Shown: piece by piece, positions 36,908-45,994 of the stretch
How the letters are laid out: each line of letters opens with the position of its first letter
Position numbering within the stretch: the stretch's first letter is position 1
NCBI RefSeq assembly: GCF_016599855.1
Contig: NZ_CP067041.1
Coordinates: 5,890,001 to 5,954,000, forward strand
Direction of reading: 5' to 3'
Length of the DNA: 64,000 bases
Origin: Bradyrhizobium diazoefficiens
GTDB taxonomy: Bacteria; Pseudomonadota; Alphaproteobacteria; Rhizobiales; Xanthobacteraceae
Position numbers and translations under genes: made by a program
Notes under the pieces: generated by a model
The model's input: only the letters and a program-made list of their open reading frames with translations
Database searches by the model: none
Told to the model about the DNA's origin: nothing

Positions 36908-37792
36908 ATGGCTCCGCGCGCCTATTGGAAGGGAACGTTGAAGCTGTCGCTGGTCAGCTGCCCGGTCGTGCTCTATCCGGCGACCACGGCGGCCGAGAAG
37001 ACGCGATTTCACCTGATCAACCGCGAGACCGGCAACCGGCTCAAGCAGCAGATGGTGGATTCCGAGACCGGCGATGTCGTCGAGAGCGACCAGAAAGGCC
37101 GCGGCTACGAGCTGCGCAAGGGCAAATATGTCGAGATCGAGCCGGAAGAGCTCGAGGCGGTCCAGATCGAGAGCAATCACACCATCGACATCGAGAGCTT
37201 CGTGCCGAGCGAGGAGATCGACCAGCGCTATCTCAACCACCCCTATTACATCGCGCCGGACGGAAAAGCCGCCATTGACGCCTTTGCCGTGATCCGCGAC
37301 GCCATGAAGGATCAGGATCGCGTGGCGCTCGCGAAAATCGTGCTCACCAATCGCGAGCACATCATCGCGATCGAACCGCTCGGCAAGGGCTTGCTCGGCA
37401 CCACCCTGCGCTTCCCCTACGAGCTGCGCGAGGAGGACCAGTTCTTCGACGACATCAAGAGCCCGAAGATCACCAAGGACATGGTCGAGCTCGCCGGCCA
37501 CATCCTGCATACCAAGGCCGCGCATTTCGATCCCAGCAAATTCAAGGATGAGTACGAGACAGCGCTGAAGGCGTTAGTGAAGCGCAAGGCGAGCGGCAAG
37601 ACAATTGAGCTGCCGGAGCCCGAGGAACGGCCGAGCAACGTGGTCAGCCTGATGGATGCGCTGAAGCAGAGCCTGAAGGGACGCGGCGGGAAGAAGACAG
37701 CCGCGAAATCGCATGCGCGGCGCGCAACGGGACGGCACCGTCCTGCGAAGAAGGCGCACCGTTCGACGGCGCGGCACAGGAAGGCGGGTTGA
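36908..37792 (+). CDS. ku: Ku protein, bacterial NHEJ
   Basis: A 294-residue bacterial Ku that binds DNA ends and recruits LigD. The start APRAYWKGTLKLSLVSCPVVLYPA, central IDIESFVPSEEIDQRYLNHPYYIAPDG and later LGTTLRFPYELREEDQFF are typical. A long basic tail (KKTAAKSHARRATGRHRPAKK and on) extends beyond the core and may aid DNA binding. ATG 36908 with GGAG is chosen over the upstream ATG at 36707, which would run antisense through ligD. Confidence 0.96.
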   Translation: MAPRAYWKGTLKLSLVSCPVVLYPATTAAEKTRFHLINRETGNRLKQQMVDSETGDVVESDQKGRGYELRKGKYVEIEPEELEAVQIESNHTIDIESFVPSEEIDQRYLNHPYYIAPDGKAAIDAFAVIRDAMKDQDRVALAKIVLTNREHIIAIEPLGKGLLGTTLRFPYELREEDQFFDDIKSPKITKDMVELAGHILHTKAAHFDPSKFKDEYETALKALVKRKASGKTIELPEPEERPSNVVSLMDALKQSLKGRGGKKTAAKSHARRATGRHRPAKKAHRSTARHRKAG

Positions 37793-37800
37793 TAGGCCTC

Positions 37801-37907
37801 GTCATTCCGCGGCGATGCGAAGCATCGAGCCCGGAATCCATCGTGCCAAGCATACCGGTGGAGAAATGGATTCCGGGCTCGCGCCAACAGGCGCGCCCCG
37901 GAATGAC
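37801..37907. repeat. inverted pair of REP hairpins (BIME-like)
   Basis: Two hairpins face outward with GTCATTCC ends. The first (37801-37837) has stem CGATGC-gaa-GCATCG; the second (37869-37907) has CGCGCC-type arms around a short loop and ends CCGGAATGAC. They lie after ku in a 298-base gap before upp. No gene or clear promoter is seen in the remainder (37908-38090). Confidence 0.75.
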
Positions 37908-38090
37908 GGCGGGCCTAATCCCCCGCCTTCGGCCCCTGCACATGACGAGCGACCGCGAATTGACCAGGGCTGCCCATGCGACGAGCAACCGGCGTGAACC
38001 GCGGCGATGATGTCCGCTTATGACCAGGTATCCCGCGGATAAACCGCAACCGATCTGGCGCAGTTTCGCCGAACCGTGTAGAGCGGTTTC

Positions 38091-38726
38091 ATGAGCACAA
38101 GCAGCGTCAACGTCGTCGCCCACCCCCTGGTCCAGCACAAGCTTTCCCTGATGCGGGAGAAGGACCGCTCGACCAAGAGCTTTCGCGAGATCCTGAACGA
38201 GGTCGGGATGCTGCTGGGCTACGAGGTGACGCGCGACCTGCCGCTGGAGCTGGTCGAGATCGAGACGCCGATCTCGCCGATGCAGGCGCCGAAGATCGCC
38301 GGCAAGAAGCTTACGCTGGCGCCGATCTTGCGCGCCGGCGTCGGCTTCCTCGACGGCATGCTGGCGCTGATGCCCTCGGCGCGCATCGCCCATATCGGGC
38401 TCTACCGCGACCCCGAGACCTTGCTGGCCGTGGAATATTACTTCAAGGCGCCGCAGGACCTGTCCGACCGCACCGTGATCCTGATGGACCCGATGCTGGC
38501 GACCGGCAACTCGGCCTGCGCCGGCGCATCCCTGCTCAAGGATCGCGGCGCCCGCGACATCCGTTTCGTGTGCCTCCTGGCCGCGCCCGAGGGCATCGCG
38601 CAGTTCCAGAGCGAGCATCCGGATGTGCCGGTCTGGACCGCCGCCATCGATGAACGGCTCAACGATCACGGCTACATCGTCCCGGGCCTGGGCGATGCCG
38701 GCGACCGGATGTTCGGCACCAAGTAG
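38091..38726 (+). CDS. upp: uracil phosphoribosyltransferase
   Basis: A 211-residue enzyme making UMP from uracil and PRPP in pyrimidine salvage. Family segments are [48 protein letters not shown] and the PRPP loop [21 protein letters not shown]; the C-terminus [17 protein letters not shown] is conserved. Length matches the family. It lies 33 bases before the acyl-CoA ligase gene, which is not obviously related in function. Confidence 0.96.
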   Translation: MSTSSVNVVAHPLVQHKLSLMREKDRSTKSFREILNEVGMLLGYEVTRDLPLELVEIETPISPMQAPKIAGKKLTLAPILRAGVGFLDGMLALMPSARIAHIGLYRDPETLLAVEYYFKAPQDLSDRTVILMDPMLATGNSACAGASLLKDRGARDIRFVCLLAAPEGIAQFQSEHPDVPVWTAAIDERLNDHGYIVPGLGDAGDRMFGTK

Positions 38727-38759
38727 ACAGGTTAGCGCGATCGGGTTACTCCGGTTGCC

Positions 38760-40331
38760 ATGCACGCCGACGATGTTTCACTGCATTCTCTGATCGGATC
38801 GGAGACCGCCGCCAATCCCGCCTTCGTGTTCGGCGGCACGCCCGTCTCGCGCGCCGAGTTTTTGGGGAAGGTCGAACAGACAACGGCCTGGCTTGCGGCT
38901 GAGGGTATCGGCAAGGGCGACGTCGTCGCGGTCTGGCTGGTCAACCGGCTCGAATGGATCGCGCTGCTGTTTGCCGCGGCCCGGCTGGGTGCGGTCATCG
39001 CGGCCGTCAACACGCGCTACCGCAGCGCGGAGGTCGCACATCTCCTGAAATTGTCCGGCGCAAAACTGCTGGTGGTCGAGGCGGCGTTCCGCGCGATCGA
39101 TTTCGCTTCCATTCTCGCCGACATCGCCGGGTTTGACGTTCCCGCGCTGCAAAAGCTCGCGATGGTCGGCGCCGATGCGATCCCCGCGCACTGGCCGTGC
39201 GTGCGGTTCGATGCGTTCGACAAGCCCTATCCTCCCGCTCCGGTCCAGAACGACGTCGACCTGCCTGTGCTGCTCTACATCACGTCAGGCACGACCAAGG
39301 GGCCGAAGCTGGTTGCCCACTCGCAGCGAACGCTGGCGACCCACGCCAACGCCGTTGCGAAGGCGCTCCAGCTCTCCCCGCAGCGTCATGCACTGCTGGC
39401 GATGCTGCCGTTCTGCGGCACCTTCGGCATGACGAGCCTGATCGGCTTCATCGCAGCCGGCGCGACCGTCCATGTGCTCGACGCCTTCGAGGCTGCGACG
39501 GCTTTCAGGCTGCTCAGCGAGCAGGGGATTACGCACTCTTTCGGCTCGGACGAGATGTTCCGTCGCATCCTCGCCCTGACCGACGCGCCGCGGCCGTTCC
39601 CGCACCTTGAGGTCTGCGGCTTTGCCGCCTTTCAGCCCGGCTGGCGCGAGTTGGCCGCGGAGGCCGAGGCGCGTGGCCTGCCGCTGTTCGGGCTCTATGG
39701 GTCGAGCGAGGTGCAGGCGCTGTTCTCGATTGGCCGCCCCGGCGACGCCTTCGCCGATCGCATCGAGGGCGGTGGCTGGCCGATGTCTCCTGAGGCAAAG
39801 ATACGCGTGCGCGACACCGAGACCGGGGAGCTTGCGGCAAAAGGCGTCTCCGGCGAGATCGAGATCAACGCGCCATCACGCTTCCTCGGCTATTTCAACA
39901 ACCCCGATGCAACACGCGATGCGATCACCGCGGACGGCTTCTTCCGCACCGGCGATATCGGCCGACTTCGCGGCGGTGGTGCGTTCGTCTACGAGACCCG
40001 CGCCGGCGACGCCATGCGGCTCGGCGGCTTCCTGGTCGCGCCCGGCGAGGTCGAGGACGAGCTCAAGTCCTGTGCCGGCGTTGCCGATGCCCAGGTCGTC
40101 GCGGTCGACCTGAAGGGCCAGGCGCGCTGCGTCGCCTTCGTCATCCCTGCTGCTGCGCCGCCACAACAGGAGACGCTGGTCGCACGCCTGCGCGAGCGGC
40201 TCGCAGGTTACAAGATCCCGGCACGGATCTATGTTGTCGATGCCTTCCCAGTTACCGACAGCGCCAATGGCGTGAAGATCCAGCGTGCCCGGCTCCGCGC
40301 CATGGCGATGGAGCGGATCGCAGCCGAATAG
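38760..40331 (+). CDS. class I adenylate-forming acyl-CoA synthetase
   Basis: A 523-residue AMP-binding ligase activating a carboxylic acid to its CoA thioester. The P-loop-like motif is LYITSGTTKGPKLVAHS, followed by PLFGLYGSSEVQALFSIG (A5), FFRTGDIGRLRGGGAFVYETRAGDAMRLGGF (A7-A8) and GYKIPARIYVVDAFPVTDSANGVKIQR (A10 lysine in NGVKIQ). The acid is unknown; the A8 segment has GGF instead of the common GGENI, so a fatty or aromatic acid is possible. It converges with the CoA-transferase gene on the other strand. Confidence 0.87.
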   Translation: MHADDVSLHSLIGSETAANPAFVFGGTPVSRAEFLGKVEQTTAWLAAEGIGKGDVVAVWLVNRLEWIALLFAAARLGAVIAAVNTRYRSAEVAHLLKLSGAKLLVVEAAFRAIDFASILADIAGFDVPALQKLAMVGADAIPAHWPCVRFDAFDKPYPPAPVQNDVDLPVLLYITSGTTKGPKLVAHSQRTLATHANAVAKALQLSPQRHALLAMLPFCGTFGMTSLIGFIAAGATVHVLDAFEAATAFRLLSEQGITHSFGSDEMFRRILALTDAPRPFPHLEVCGFAAFQPGWRELAAEAEARGLPLFGLYGSSEVQALFSIGRPGDAFADRIEGGGWPMSPEAKIRVRDTETGELAAKGVSGEIEINAPSRFLGYFNNPDATRDAITADGFFRTGDIGRLRGGGAFVYETRAGDAMRLGGFLVAPGEVEDELKSCAGVADAQVVAVDLKGQARCVAFVIPAAAPPQQETLVARLRERLAGYKIPARIYVVDAFPVTDSANGVKIQRARLRAMAMERIAAE

Positions 40332-40388
40332 GCTCGGCCAGCTCGATGAAGACCAATCTTGTGCTCACGCTCCCGATCATGAACTGAG

Positions 40389-41639
40389 CTAATGGCTGGC
40401 GCCGCGGAGCCGCGCCCACAATGCATCGCGGTGTGCGGGCGCCGCGATCGCGATCATGCGGCGCGCGCGTTCGGCAAGCCCGCAGCCGCGTAGCTCGGCG
40501 ATACCCCATTCGGTGACGATGGCATCGACATCTGCGCGGGGCGTCGTCACCGTCTCGACACGGGCGACGATCCTGCTGGTGCCATCGGATGCCGTCGCCG
40601 GCAGCGCAATGATCGCCCGCCCGCCGGGAGACGCGTTGGCGCCGCGCACGAAATCGAGTTGTCCGCCGATTGCCCCGACCGCAACGCCGTTCAGCGTCTC
40701 GGAGTTGACGCTGCCATCCAGCCCGACCTCAATCGCCGAATTGATCGCGACCAGCCGGTTGATCCGCACCAGCACGCCCTGGCCGTGCGTATAGGACGTC
40801 GGCCGCACCGAAATGGCCTTGTTCTCGTGCACGAAACGGTAGAGCCGCTTCGTGCCGATCACCTGGTTGGTGACGGTGATCCCCGCATCGATCCCCTTCT
40901 CCGCATTCGTCAGCGCGCCGCGCTCGATCAGATCGACGACAGCATCGTTGATCAGGCCGGAATGGATGCCCAGATTGCGCGCATGCGAGAGCGAGGAGAG
41001 GATCGCGTCCGGAATGCGGCCCACGCCGAACTGGAGTGTGCTGCCGTCGAGGATTATGCTCGTCGCATGCGCAGCGATGCGCCGTGAAACATTATCGAGC
41101 GGGGGTGAGGCCAATTCGATCGGCGGAACTCGCGCCGTCACCCGCATGTGGATCGGAACGTCGTCCGGCCATTCCGTCCCAGACGTAAAGGGCGCATCCG
41201 GGTTGATCTCGGCGATGACGAGGCGCGCGCCCCGCGCAGCATCGATGACATAATCGTTGGAGAGACTGGCGCTGAGCCGCCCCTCGCCGGACTGCGCAAG
41301 CTGCACCAGCACAACATCGGCCCGATGGCGGCGCGAGGCGAAGCTGGCACAAAAGGCGCTGTAGTTGCTCGGGATCACGTCGAGCCGCCCGGCCCTGGCC
41401 AGCCGCCGCGCATTGCCGATCACGCCATAGCTTTGGAACGAGATGTTGGGCGGGCAGGCCGCGGAGAACGTGTCCGAGAAGATCGGCCCGACCATCATCC
41501 GGAACGCCGGAAGATTTCCGGCCTGGGCCATCAGTGCTTCAGTCAAGGTGACCGGCTCAGCCGTCGCCTGGCCACACACCACGAGGTCGTTCTCCCGAAT
41601 CAGACCGGAAAAGTCGATCAGCGGCCTGCCCTCGGGCAT
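40389..41639 (-). CDS. acetyl-CoA hydrolase/transferase family protein (family I CoA transferase)
   Basis: A 416-residue protein of the acetyl-CoA hydrolase/4-hydroxybutyrate CoA-transferase family. The C-terminal region GAIGGQLDFVRGANASPGGRAIIALPATASDGTSRIV and VTEWGIAELRG is diagnostic. Yersinia RipA, an itaconate CoA transferase, belongs to this family, which is why the neighbours matter. It lies 19 bases after the acyl-CoA dehydrogenase and is last in the dctPQM operon. Substrate inferred only. Confidence 0.85.
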   Translation of the reverse strand: MPEGRPLIDFSGLIRENDLVVCGQATAEPVTLTEALMAQAGNLPAFRMMVGPIFSDTFSAACPPNISFQSYGVIGNARRLARAGRLDVIPSNYSAFCASFASRRHRADVVLVQLAQSGEGRLSASLSNDYVIDAARGARLVIAEINPDAPFTSGTEWPDDVPIHMRVTARVPPIELASPPLDNVSRRIAAHATSIILDGSTLQFGVGRIPDAILSSLSHARNLGIHSGLINDAVVDLIERGALTNAEKGIDAGITVTNQVIGTKRLYRFVHENKAISVRPTSYTHGQGVLVRINRLVAINSAIEVGLDGSVNSETLNGVAVGAIGGQLDFVRGANASPGGRAIIALPATASDGTSRIVARVETVTTPRADVDAIVTEWGIAELRGCGLAERARRMIAIAAPAHRDALWARLRGASH

Positions 41640-41658
41640 CGCATTCCTCCGATCAACT

Positions 41659-42825
41659 CTAGTACGACTTGGCCAGCCCCAGCACCTTTTCTGCGATGAA
41701 ACTGAGCGCGAGCTGCGGGCTGACCGGTGCGATGCGCGGGATCAGCACCTCGCGCAAATAGCGCTCGACATGGAACTCTTTGGCATAGCCGAAACCACCA
41801 TGGGTCATCACCGCCTGCTCGCAGGCCGAGAAGCCCGCTTCACCCGCGAGATATTTTGCGGCGTTGGCCGCAGCGCCGCAGGGCATGCCCCTGTCGTATT
41901 GCCAGGCCGCCGACATCACCATCAACCAGGCGGCCTGCAGTTCGACCCAATTCACCGCGAGCGGATGCTGGATGCCCTGATTCTTGCCGATCGGGCGATT
42001 GAACACAACGCGCGTCTTGGCGTATTCGGTCGCGCGCGACAGCGCCAGCTTGCCAAGGCCGACGGCTTCCGCCGCGATCAGGATGCGCTCGGGGTTCATG
42101 CCTTCGAGGATGTACTGAAAACCCTTGCCCTCTTCGCCGATGCGATCCTCCATCGGGATTTCAAAGTCCTCGAAGAACAGCTCGTTGGAATCGACGACCT
42201 TGCGGCCCATCTTCTCGATCTCGTGGACCTTGATCTTGTTGCGGTCGAAATCGGTATAGAACAGGCTGAGGCCGTGGGTCGGCGAGCGCACCTCTTCCAG
42301 CGGCGTAGTTCGCGCCAGCAGCAGAATCTTGTGGGCGACCTGCGCGGTCGAGATCCAGACCTTCTGGCCGTTGACGATGTAGCGGTCGTTCTTGGCGACC
42401 GCGCGGGTCTTGAGCTGCGTGGTGTTGAGGCCGGTATTCGGCTCGGTGACGGCAAAGCACGCCTTCTCGCGGCCCTCGACCATCGGCGGCAGCATGCGCT
42501 TGCGCTGTTCTTCCGTGCCGAACACGACCACCGGATTGAGACCGAACACGTTGATGTGCACCGCGGAGGCGCCGGACATGCCGGCGCCCGATTCCGCAAT
42601 CGTGCGCATCATGATTGCGGCTTCAGTGATGCCGAGCCCGGAGCCGCCATAGGCTTCCGGCACGCAGATGCCAAGCCAGCCGGCGTCGGCCAACGCCTTA
42701 TGGAAGTCGTGCGGGAAGCCGCCGTCGTGGTCCTTCTTTAGCCAGTAGGCGTCGGGAAAGCCTTCGCAGATCTTTGCGATGGCGTCGCGAATGGCTTCCT
42801 GCTGATCGGTGAGCGCGAAATCCAT
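41659..42825 (-). CDS. acyl-CoA dehydrogenase
   Basis: A 388-residue FAD enzyme introducing a double bond into an acyl-CoA. Start ATG 42825 follows GGAG; a longer open frame overlapping dctM is spurious. Segments are CFAVTEPNTGLNTTQLKTRAV, KVWISTAQVAHKILLLART and GGFGYAKEFHVERYLREVLIPRIAPVSPQLAL. The usual C-terminal YEGT glutamate is absent; instead Glu in GMNPERILIA sits where isovaleryl-CoA dehydrogenase carries its base. Lies between dctM and the CoA transferase, so it likely acts on the imported acid's CoA ester. Confidence 0.9.
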   Translation of the reverse strand: MDFALTDQQEAIRDAIAKICEGFPDAYWLKKDHDGGFPHDFHKALADAGWLGICVPEAYGGSGLGITEAAIMMRTIAESGAGMSGASAVHINVFGLNPVVVFGTEEQRKRMLPPMVEGREKACFAVTEPNTGLNTTQLKTRAVAKNDRYIVNGQKVWISTAQVAHKILLLARTTPLEEVRSPTHGLSLFYTDFDRNKIKVHEIEKMGRKVVDSNELFFEDFEIPMEDRIGEEGKGFQYILEGMNPERILIAAEAVGLGKLALSRATEYAKTRVVFNRPIGKNQGIQHPLAVNWVELQAAWLMVMSAAWQYDRGMPCGAAANAAKYLAGEAGFSACEQAVMTHGGFGYAKEFHVERYLREVLIPRIAPVSPQLALSFIAEKVLGLAKSY

Positions 42826-42857
42826 GGTTGGTCTCCTTGCTGGAGGCTCGTCGGATG

Positions 42858-44147
42858 CTAGCGACCCATCTGCGAGGGCAGCCAGAGAATGATCGAGGGA
42901 AACGCCACCAGGACGGCGATCGCGATCAGGTGGGCGATGAAGTGCGGGAAAGTGCCGTGGAACACCTCCGCCACCGGTCGCTTGGCATAGCGGGCGACGA
43001 TGAAGCAGTTGAGCCCGACCGGCGGCGTGATCATGCCGACCTCGGCGGTGACGATCTTGATGACGCCGAACCAGATCGGATCGAAGCCGAGAGTCTTGAT
43101 CAGCGGCAGCACGATCGGCACCGTCAGCACCAGGATCGCGATCTGGTCCATGAACGAGCCGAGTACGATATAGCCGCACAGGATCAGCGTGATGATGATC
43201 CAGCGCGAGGTCGGCAAGCTCCCGATCCAGGCGACGAGATCCTGCGTGACATGGGTAAGCGTGAAGAAATAGCCGAAGATCGAGGCACCAACCAGGATCA
43301 TGATGATCATGCAGGTGCCGTGGCAGGCGCGCAGCAGCGTCTTGTAGAGCGAGGACGGCGTGATCTTGCCCTTGACGATCGCGAGCAGGAAGGCGCCGAA
43401 CGCACCGAAGGCGGAGGCTTCCGTCGGCGTCGCGACACCGAGATAGATCGTGCCAGTCACGATCGAGAACAGCACCACCATGGGCGAGACCTGCCACAGC
43501 AGGGCGAATTTTTCGCGCCACGGCACCGACTTCGCGGCGGGCGCGCGCGAAGGGTCCTGCCAGACCAGGAAGTAGATCGTGGCCATGATGGTGAAGGTCA
43601 CGAGGATCGCGGGGATGATGCCGCTGATCAAGAGCTTTCCGATGTTCACCTCGGCCAGCAGGCCGAAGATGACGAGCGCGACGCTGGTCGGCAGCAGCAT
43701 CGACAGCGTACCCGAGATCGCGACCACGCCCGCCGCCATCTTCGGCTCGTAGCCCTGACGGATCATCGCCGGAAGGCTGGTCGAGGACAGCGTCGCGGCC
43801 GAGGCGGTCGAGGTGCCGCAAATGGCGCCGAAGCCGGCGCCGGCGAGCGCGGTGGCCATGCCGAGTCCACCGGGAACGCGGCCGACCCAGGCCGAGGCTG
43901 TCTTGAACAGGTCATCCGCGACGCCTGACAGCAGCACGAGGTCCGCCATCAGCAGGAACATCGGGATGGTGATGAGCTCATAAGAGGAGACGGTCGAGAG
44001 CGGCGCGGTCTCCAGGATACCTGATAGCGTCGGAAAACCGCCGACCATGACGAGGCCGGCCGAGCCGGAAAAGGCCATGGCGAAACCGACGGGCGTGCCG
44101 AGCGCGAGCAGGCCGAACAGCAGAGCGAGAACGATGAGAGGTGTCAT
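42858..44147 (-). CDS. dctM: TRAP transporter large permease (DctM)
   Basis: A 429-residue membrane protein with about 12 hydrophobic segments, the ion-coupled channel of a TRAP importer. Typical blocks are the start LIVLALLFGLLALGTPVGFAMAFSG, ATALAGAGFGAICGTSTASAATLSS and EVGMITPPVGLNCFIVA near the end. It is 12 bases after dctQ and 32 before the dehydrogenase. Confidence 0.95.
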   Translation of the reverse strand: MTPLIVLALLFGLLALGTPVGFAMAFSGSAGLVMVGGFPTLSGILETAPLSTVSSYELITIPMFLLMADLVLLSGVADDLFKTASAWVGRVPGGLGMATALAGAGFGAICGTSTASAATLSSTSLPAMIRQGYEPKMAAGVVAISGTLSMLLPTSVALVIFGLLAEVNIGKLLISGIIPAILVTFTIMATIYFLVWQDPSRAPAAKSVPWREKFALLWQVSPMVVLFSIVTGTIYLGVATPTEASAFGAFGAFLLAIVKGKITPSSLYKTLLRACHGTCMIIMILVGASIFGYFFTLTHVTQDLVAWIGSLPTSRWIIITLILCGYIVLGSFMDQIAILVLTVPIVLPLIKTLGFDPIWFGVIKIVTAEVGMITPPVGLNCFIVARYAKRPVAEVFHGTFPHFIAHLIAIAVLVAFPSIILWLPSQMGR

Positions 44148-44159
44148 GGATGCCAGCCG

Positions 44160-44714
44160 TTACTCGAAGCCGCGCGCTTCGCCGACACCGGTCACTGGCG
44201 GCAGCGGATAGAGGTCGCGCCCGCTGACAAGGCTCAGCACATTGCCGACGAGCTGGAGCAACAGCCGCAGCACCAGCACGCCGCAGCCGAACGGCACCAG
44301 CGCCGCCGAAATCCAGGTCGGCCAGGGAATGGCACCTGACAGCACATCGTGCTGCTCGTAATTCTCCAGCGCGCGCGCGAAGCCGACCTTGCAGATCAGA
44401 ACGAACACGAACAGACCGGCGAGCGCGGTGACGATCTCGGACAGCCGTCGCCCCGCCGGCGAGAAGCGGGACAACAGGATATCGACGCCGACATGCACAT
44501 GCTCCCGCAAGGCGTCCGACAGCGTGAAGAAGAACACGCCGGCCAGCAGATAGAGCCCGATCAGATCATAAGTGAAGGAGAACGGGCTGTTCAGCGCGTA
44601 GCGCATGAACACGTCGGTCACGACCAGCACCATGATCACGAACAGGAACACCACCGCGATTACCGTCAGCGCGCGCTCCAGCGCACCGAGCACTTGCCCT
44701 GCCCCTTCGATCAC
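44160..44714 (-). CDS. dctQ: TRAP transporter small permease (DctQ)
   Basis: A 184-residue four-helix membrane protein. The start is GTG 44714, behind a strong GAGGGAGG. The motif VTDVFMRYALNSPFSFTYDLIGLYLLAGVFF with an R after the first helix, then LREHVHVGVDILLSRFSPAGRR, is characteristic of DctQ. It pairs with DctM just downstream. Confidence 0.93.
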   Translation of the reverse strand: MIEGAGQVLGALERALTVIAVVFLFVIMVLVVTDVFMRYALNSPFSFTYDLIGLYLLAGVFFFTLSDALREHVHVGVDILLSRFSPAGRRLSEIVTALAGLFVFVLICKVGFARALENYEQHDVLSGAIPWPTWISAALVPFGCGVLVLRLLLQLVGNVLSLVSGRDLYPLPPVTGVGEARGFE

Positions 44715-44741
44715 TTCACGCCTCCCTCTTTGATTGGCGGA

Positions 44742-45767
44742 TTACTTGCTGCCGGCAGCCAGCAGGTCTTCAAATTCCTTCAACGCGGCGGAGGCCTGCT
44801 TGCCGCGGCTGTCGAGTCCGGCCGCCCATTGATGACCTACGCCCCTAAGCTTGTCCTTCATCTCGGCGCGCGTCGCCTCCGGCAGCGGATCGAAGGTGAT
44901 GCCCTCGTCCTGCATGTGCTTCTTGGTGACTTCGCCTTCCTTGTCGACGTCGGCGCAAGCCTTCGGCGTGATCGCTTCCGAGGCCTCGTTCATCGCCGTC
45001 TTCACGTCGTCGGCCAGCTTGTCCCAGACCGACTGGTTGATGGAATAGGCCACGATGAAGCTGCCGAAGCTGACGCCTTCGGTGGCGTGCTTGACCAGCT
45101 TGTCGAGACCGTAGGCCACGACGCTGTCCAGCGGAAACAGCAGACCGTCCATCGTGCCACGCGACAGCGATTCATAGGCATCGGGCGCGGCCATGCGCAC
45201 CGGCACGGCGTTGAGCGCGCGTAGCGTCAGATCCTGCGCCCCGCCGGTCGTGCGCAGCTTCAGCCCCTGCATGTCCCTGGTGGTCTCGACCTTCGCCTTG
45301 ACGGTCCACACCTGGTAGGGCGGCAACGCCACGGCCATCAGCAGCTTGATCTTGTTGGGAGCGTATTCCTGCTTGGCTAGAATGCCTTGGCGCGCACTCT
45401 TCCAATAGGCGAGCGTGCCCTGGCAGCTGGTCGCGAATGCACCCGGCAATTGGGCGACTTCCGACAGCGGCATCTTGTCGGAGACGTAGGACGGCCCGAT
45501 GTAGCCGATGTCGACCACGCCCGATTGCGTCAGCCGCAGCATGTCGGCCGCTTTGCCGATCTGCTGGTTCGGATAATAGGTGAAGGTCACCGCGCCGTTG
45601 GTGCGCTTGGTGACATCGTCCATCCAGGGTTTGAGCATCAGGCGGACGAGATAGTGGCCGGCGGGGAAGCTATCGGCGACTTTCAACTCGAGCGCCTGCG
45701 CCGACGTCATCGAGACCGGCAGCGAAAGCGCGAGCACGGCTGTAGCCCGGACCAGATTCTTCTTCAT
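44742..45767 (-). CDS. dctP: TRAP transporter substrate-binding protein (DctP)
   Basis: A 341-residue periplasmic solute receptor with a signal peptide (KKNLVRATAVLALSLPVSMTSAQA). The mature protein begins LELKVADSFPAGHYLVR and has LKLRTTGGAQDLTLRALNAVPVRMA, containing the arginine that usually binds a carboxylate. GAFATSC and two further cysteines are present. First gene of the operon, read from the repeat-rich divergent region. Ligand likely a carboxylate; identity unknown. Confidence 0.93.
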   Translation of the reverse strand: MKKNLVRATAVLALSLPVSMTSAQALELKVADSFPAGHYLVRLMLKPWMDDVTKRTNGAVTFTYYPNQQIGKAADMLRLTQSGVVDIGYIGPSYVSDKMPLSEVAQLPGAFATSCQGTLAYWKSARQGILAKQEYAPNKIKLLMAVALPPYQVWTVKAKVETTRDMQGLKLRTTGGAQDLTLRALNAVPVRMAAPDAYESLSRGTMDGLLFPLDSVVAYGLDKLVKHATEGVSFGSFIVAYSINQSVWDKLADDVKTAMNEASEAITPKACADVDKEGEVTKKHMQDEGITFDPLPEATRAEMKDKLRGVGHQWAAGLDSRGKQASAALKEFEDLLAAGSK

Positions 45768-45861
45768 TTGCTTCTCCTTGACGCGTCCCCACGCCGAAGG
45801 CGGCAGCCTGTCGCTGCCAGCCGTCGGTCCCTCACTCCAATTCTTGCTTGAGTTAAAAATA

Positions 45862-45983
45862 CATATACGTGAATTTATCTGTCAAGTATATGAATTGTGC
45901 ATGGAGCCATGCCCTCCAACTACGACTGGTTGGATCGACATCCCAGATGTATGAATTCTAATTCCACCCATACGAATTTATCC
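45862..45983. promoter_or_regulatory. repeat-rich divergent control region, probable IclR operator
   Basis: Between dctP and the CoA transferase lie four copies of a TATrnGAATT-like motif: 45864-45875 (TATACGTGAATT), 45887-45896, 45948-45957 and 45969-45978 (CATACGAATT). CATATAC (45862-45868) also forms an inverted repeat with GTATATG (45886-45892). This AT-rich block contrasts with the GC-rich flanks. IclR relatives such as PcaU bind several short repeats, and an IclR gene ends the rightward operon. Confidence 0.55.
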
Positions 45984-45994
45984 AACGAGGCCTC

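Noticed and set aside
42826..43821. Long N-terminal extension of the acyl-CoA dehydrogenase
   Set aside because: It overlaps dctM in another frame; ATG 42825 has a good ribosome site and the normal family N-terminus.
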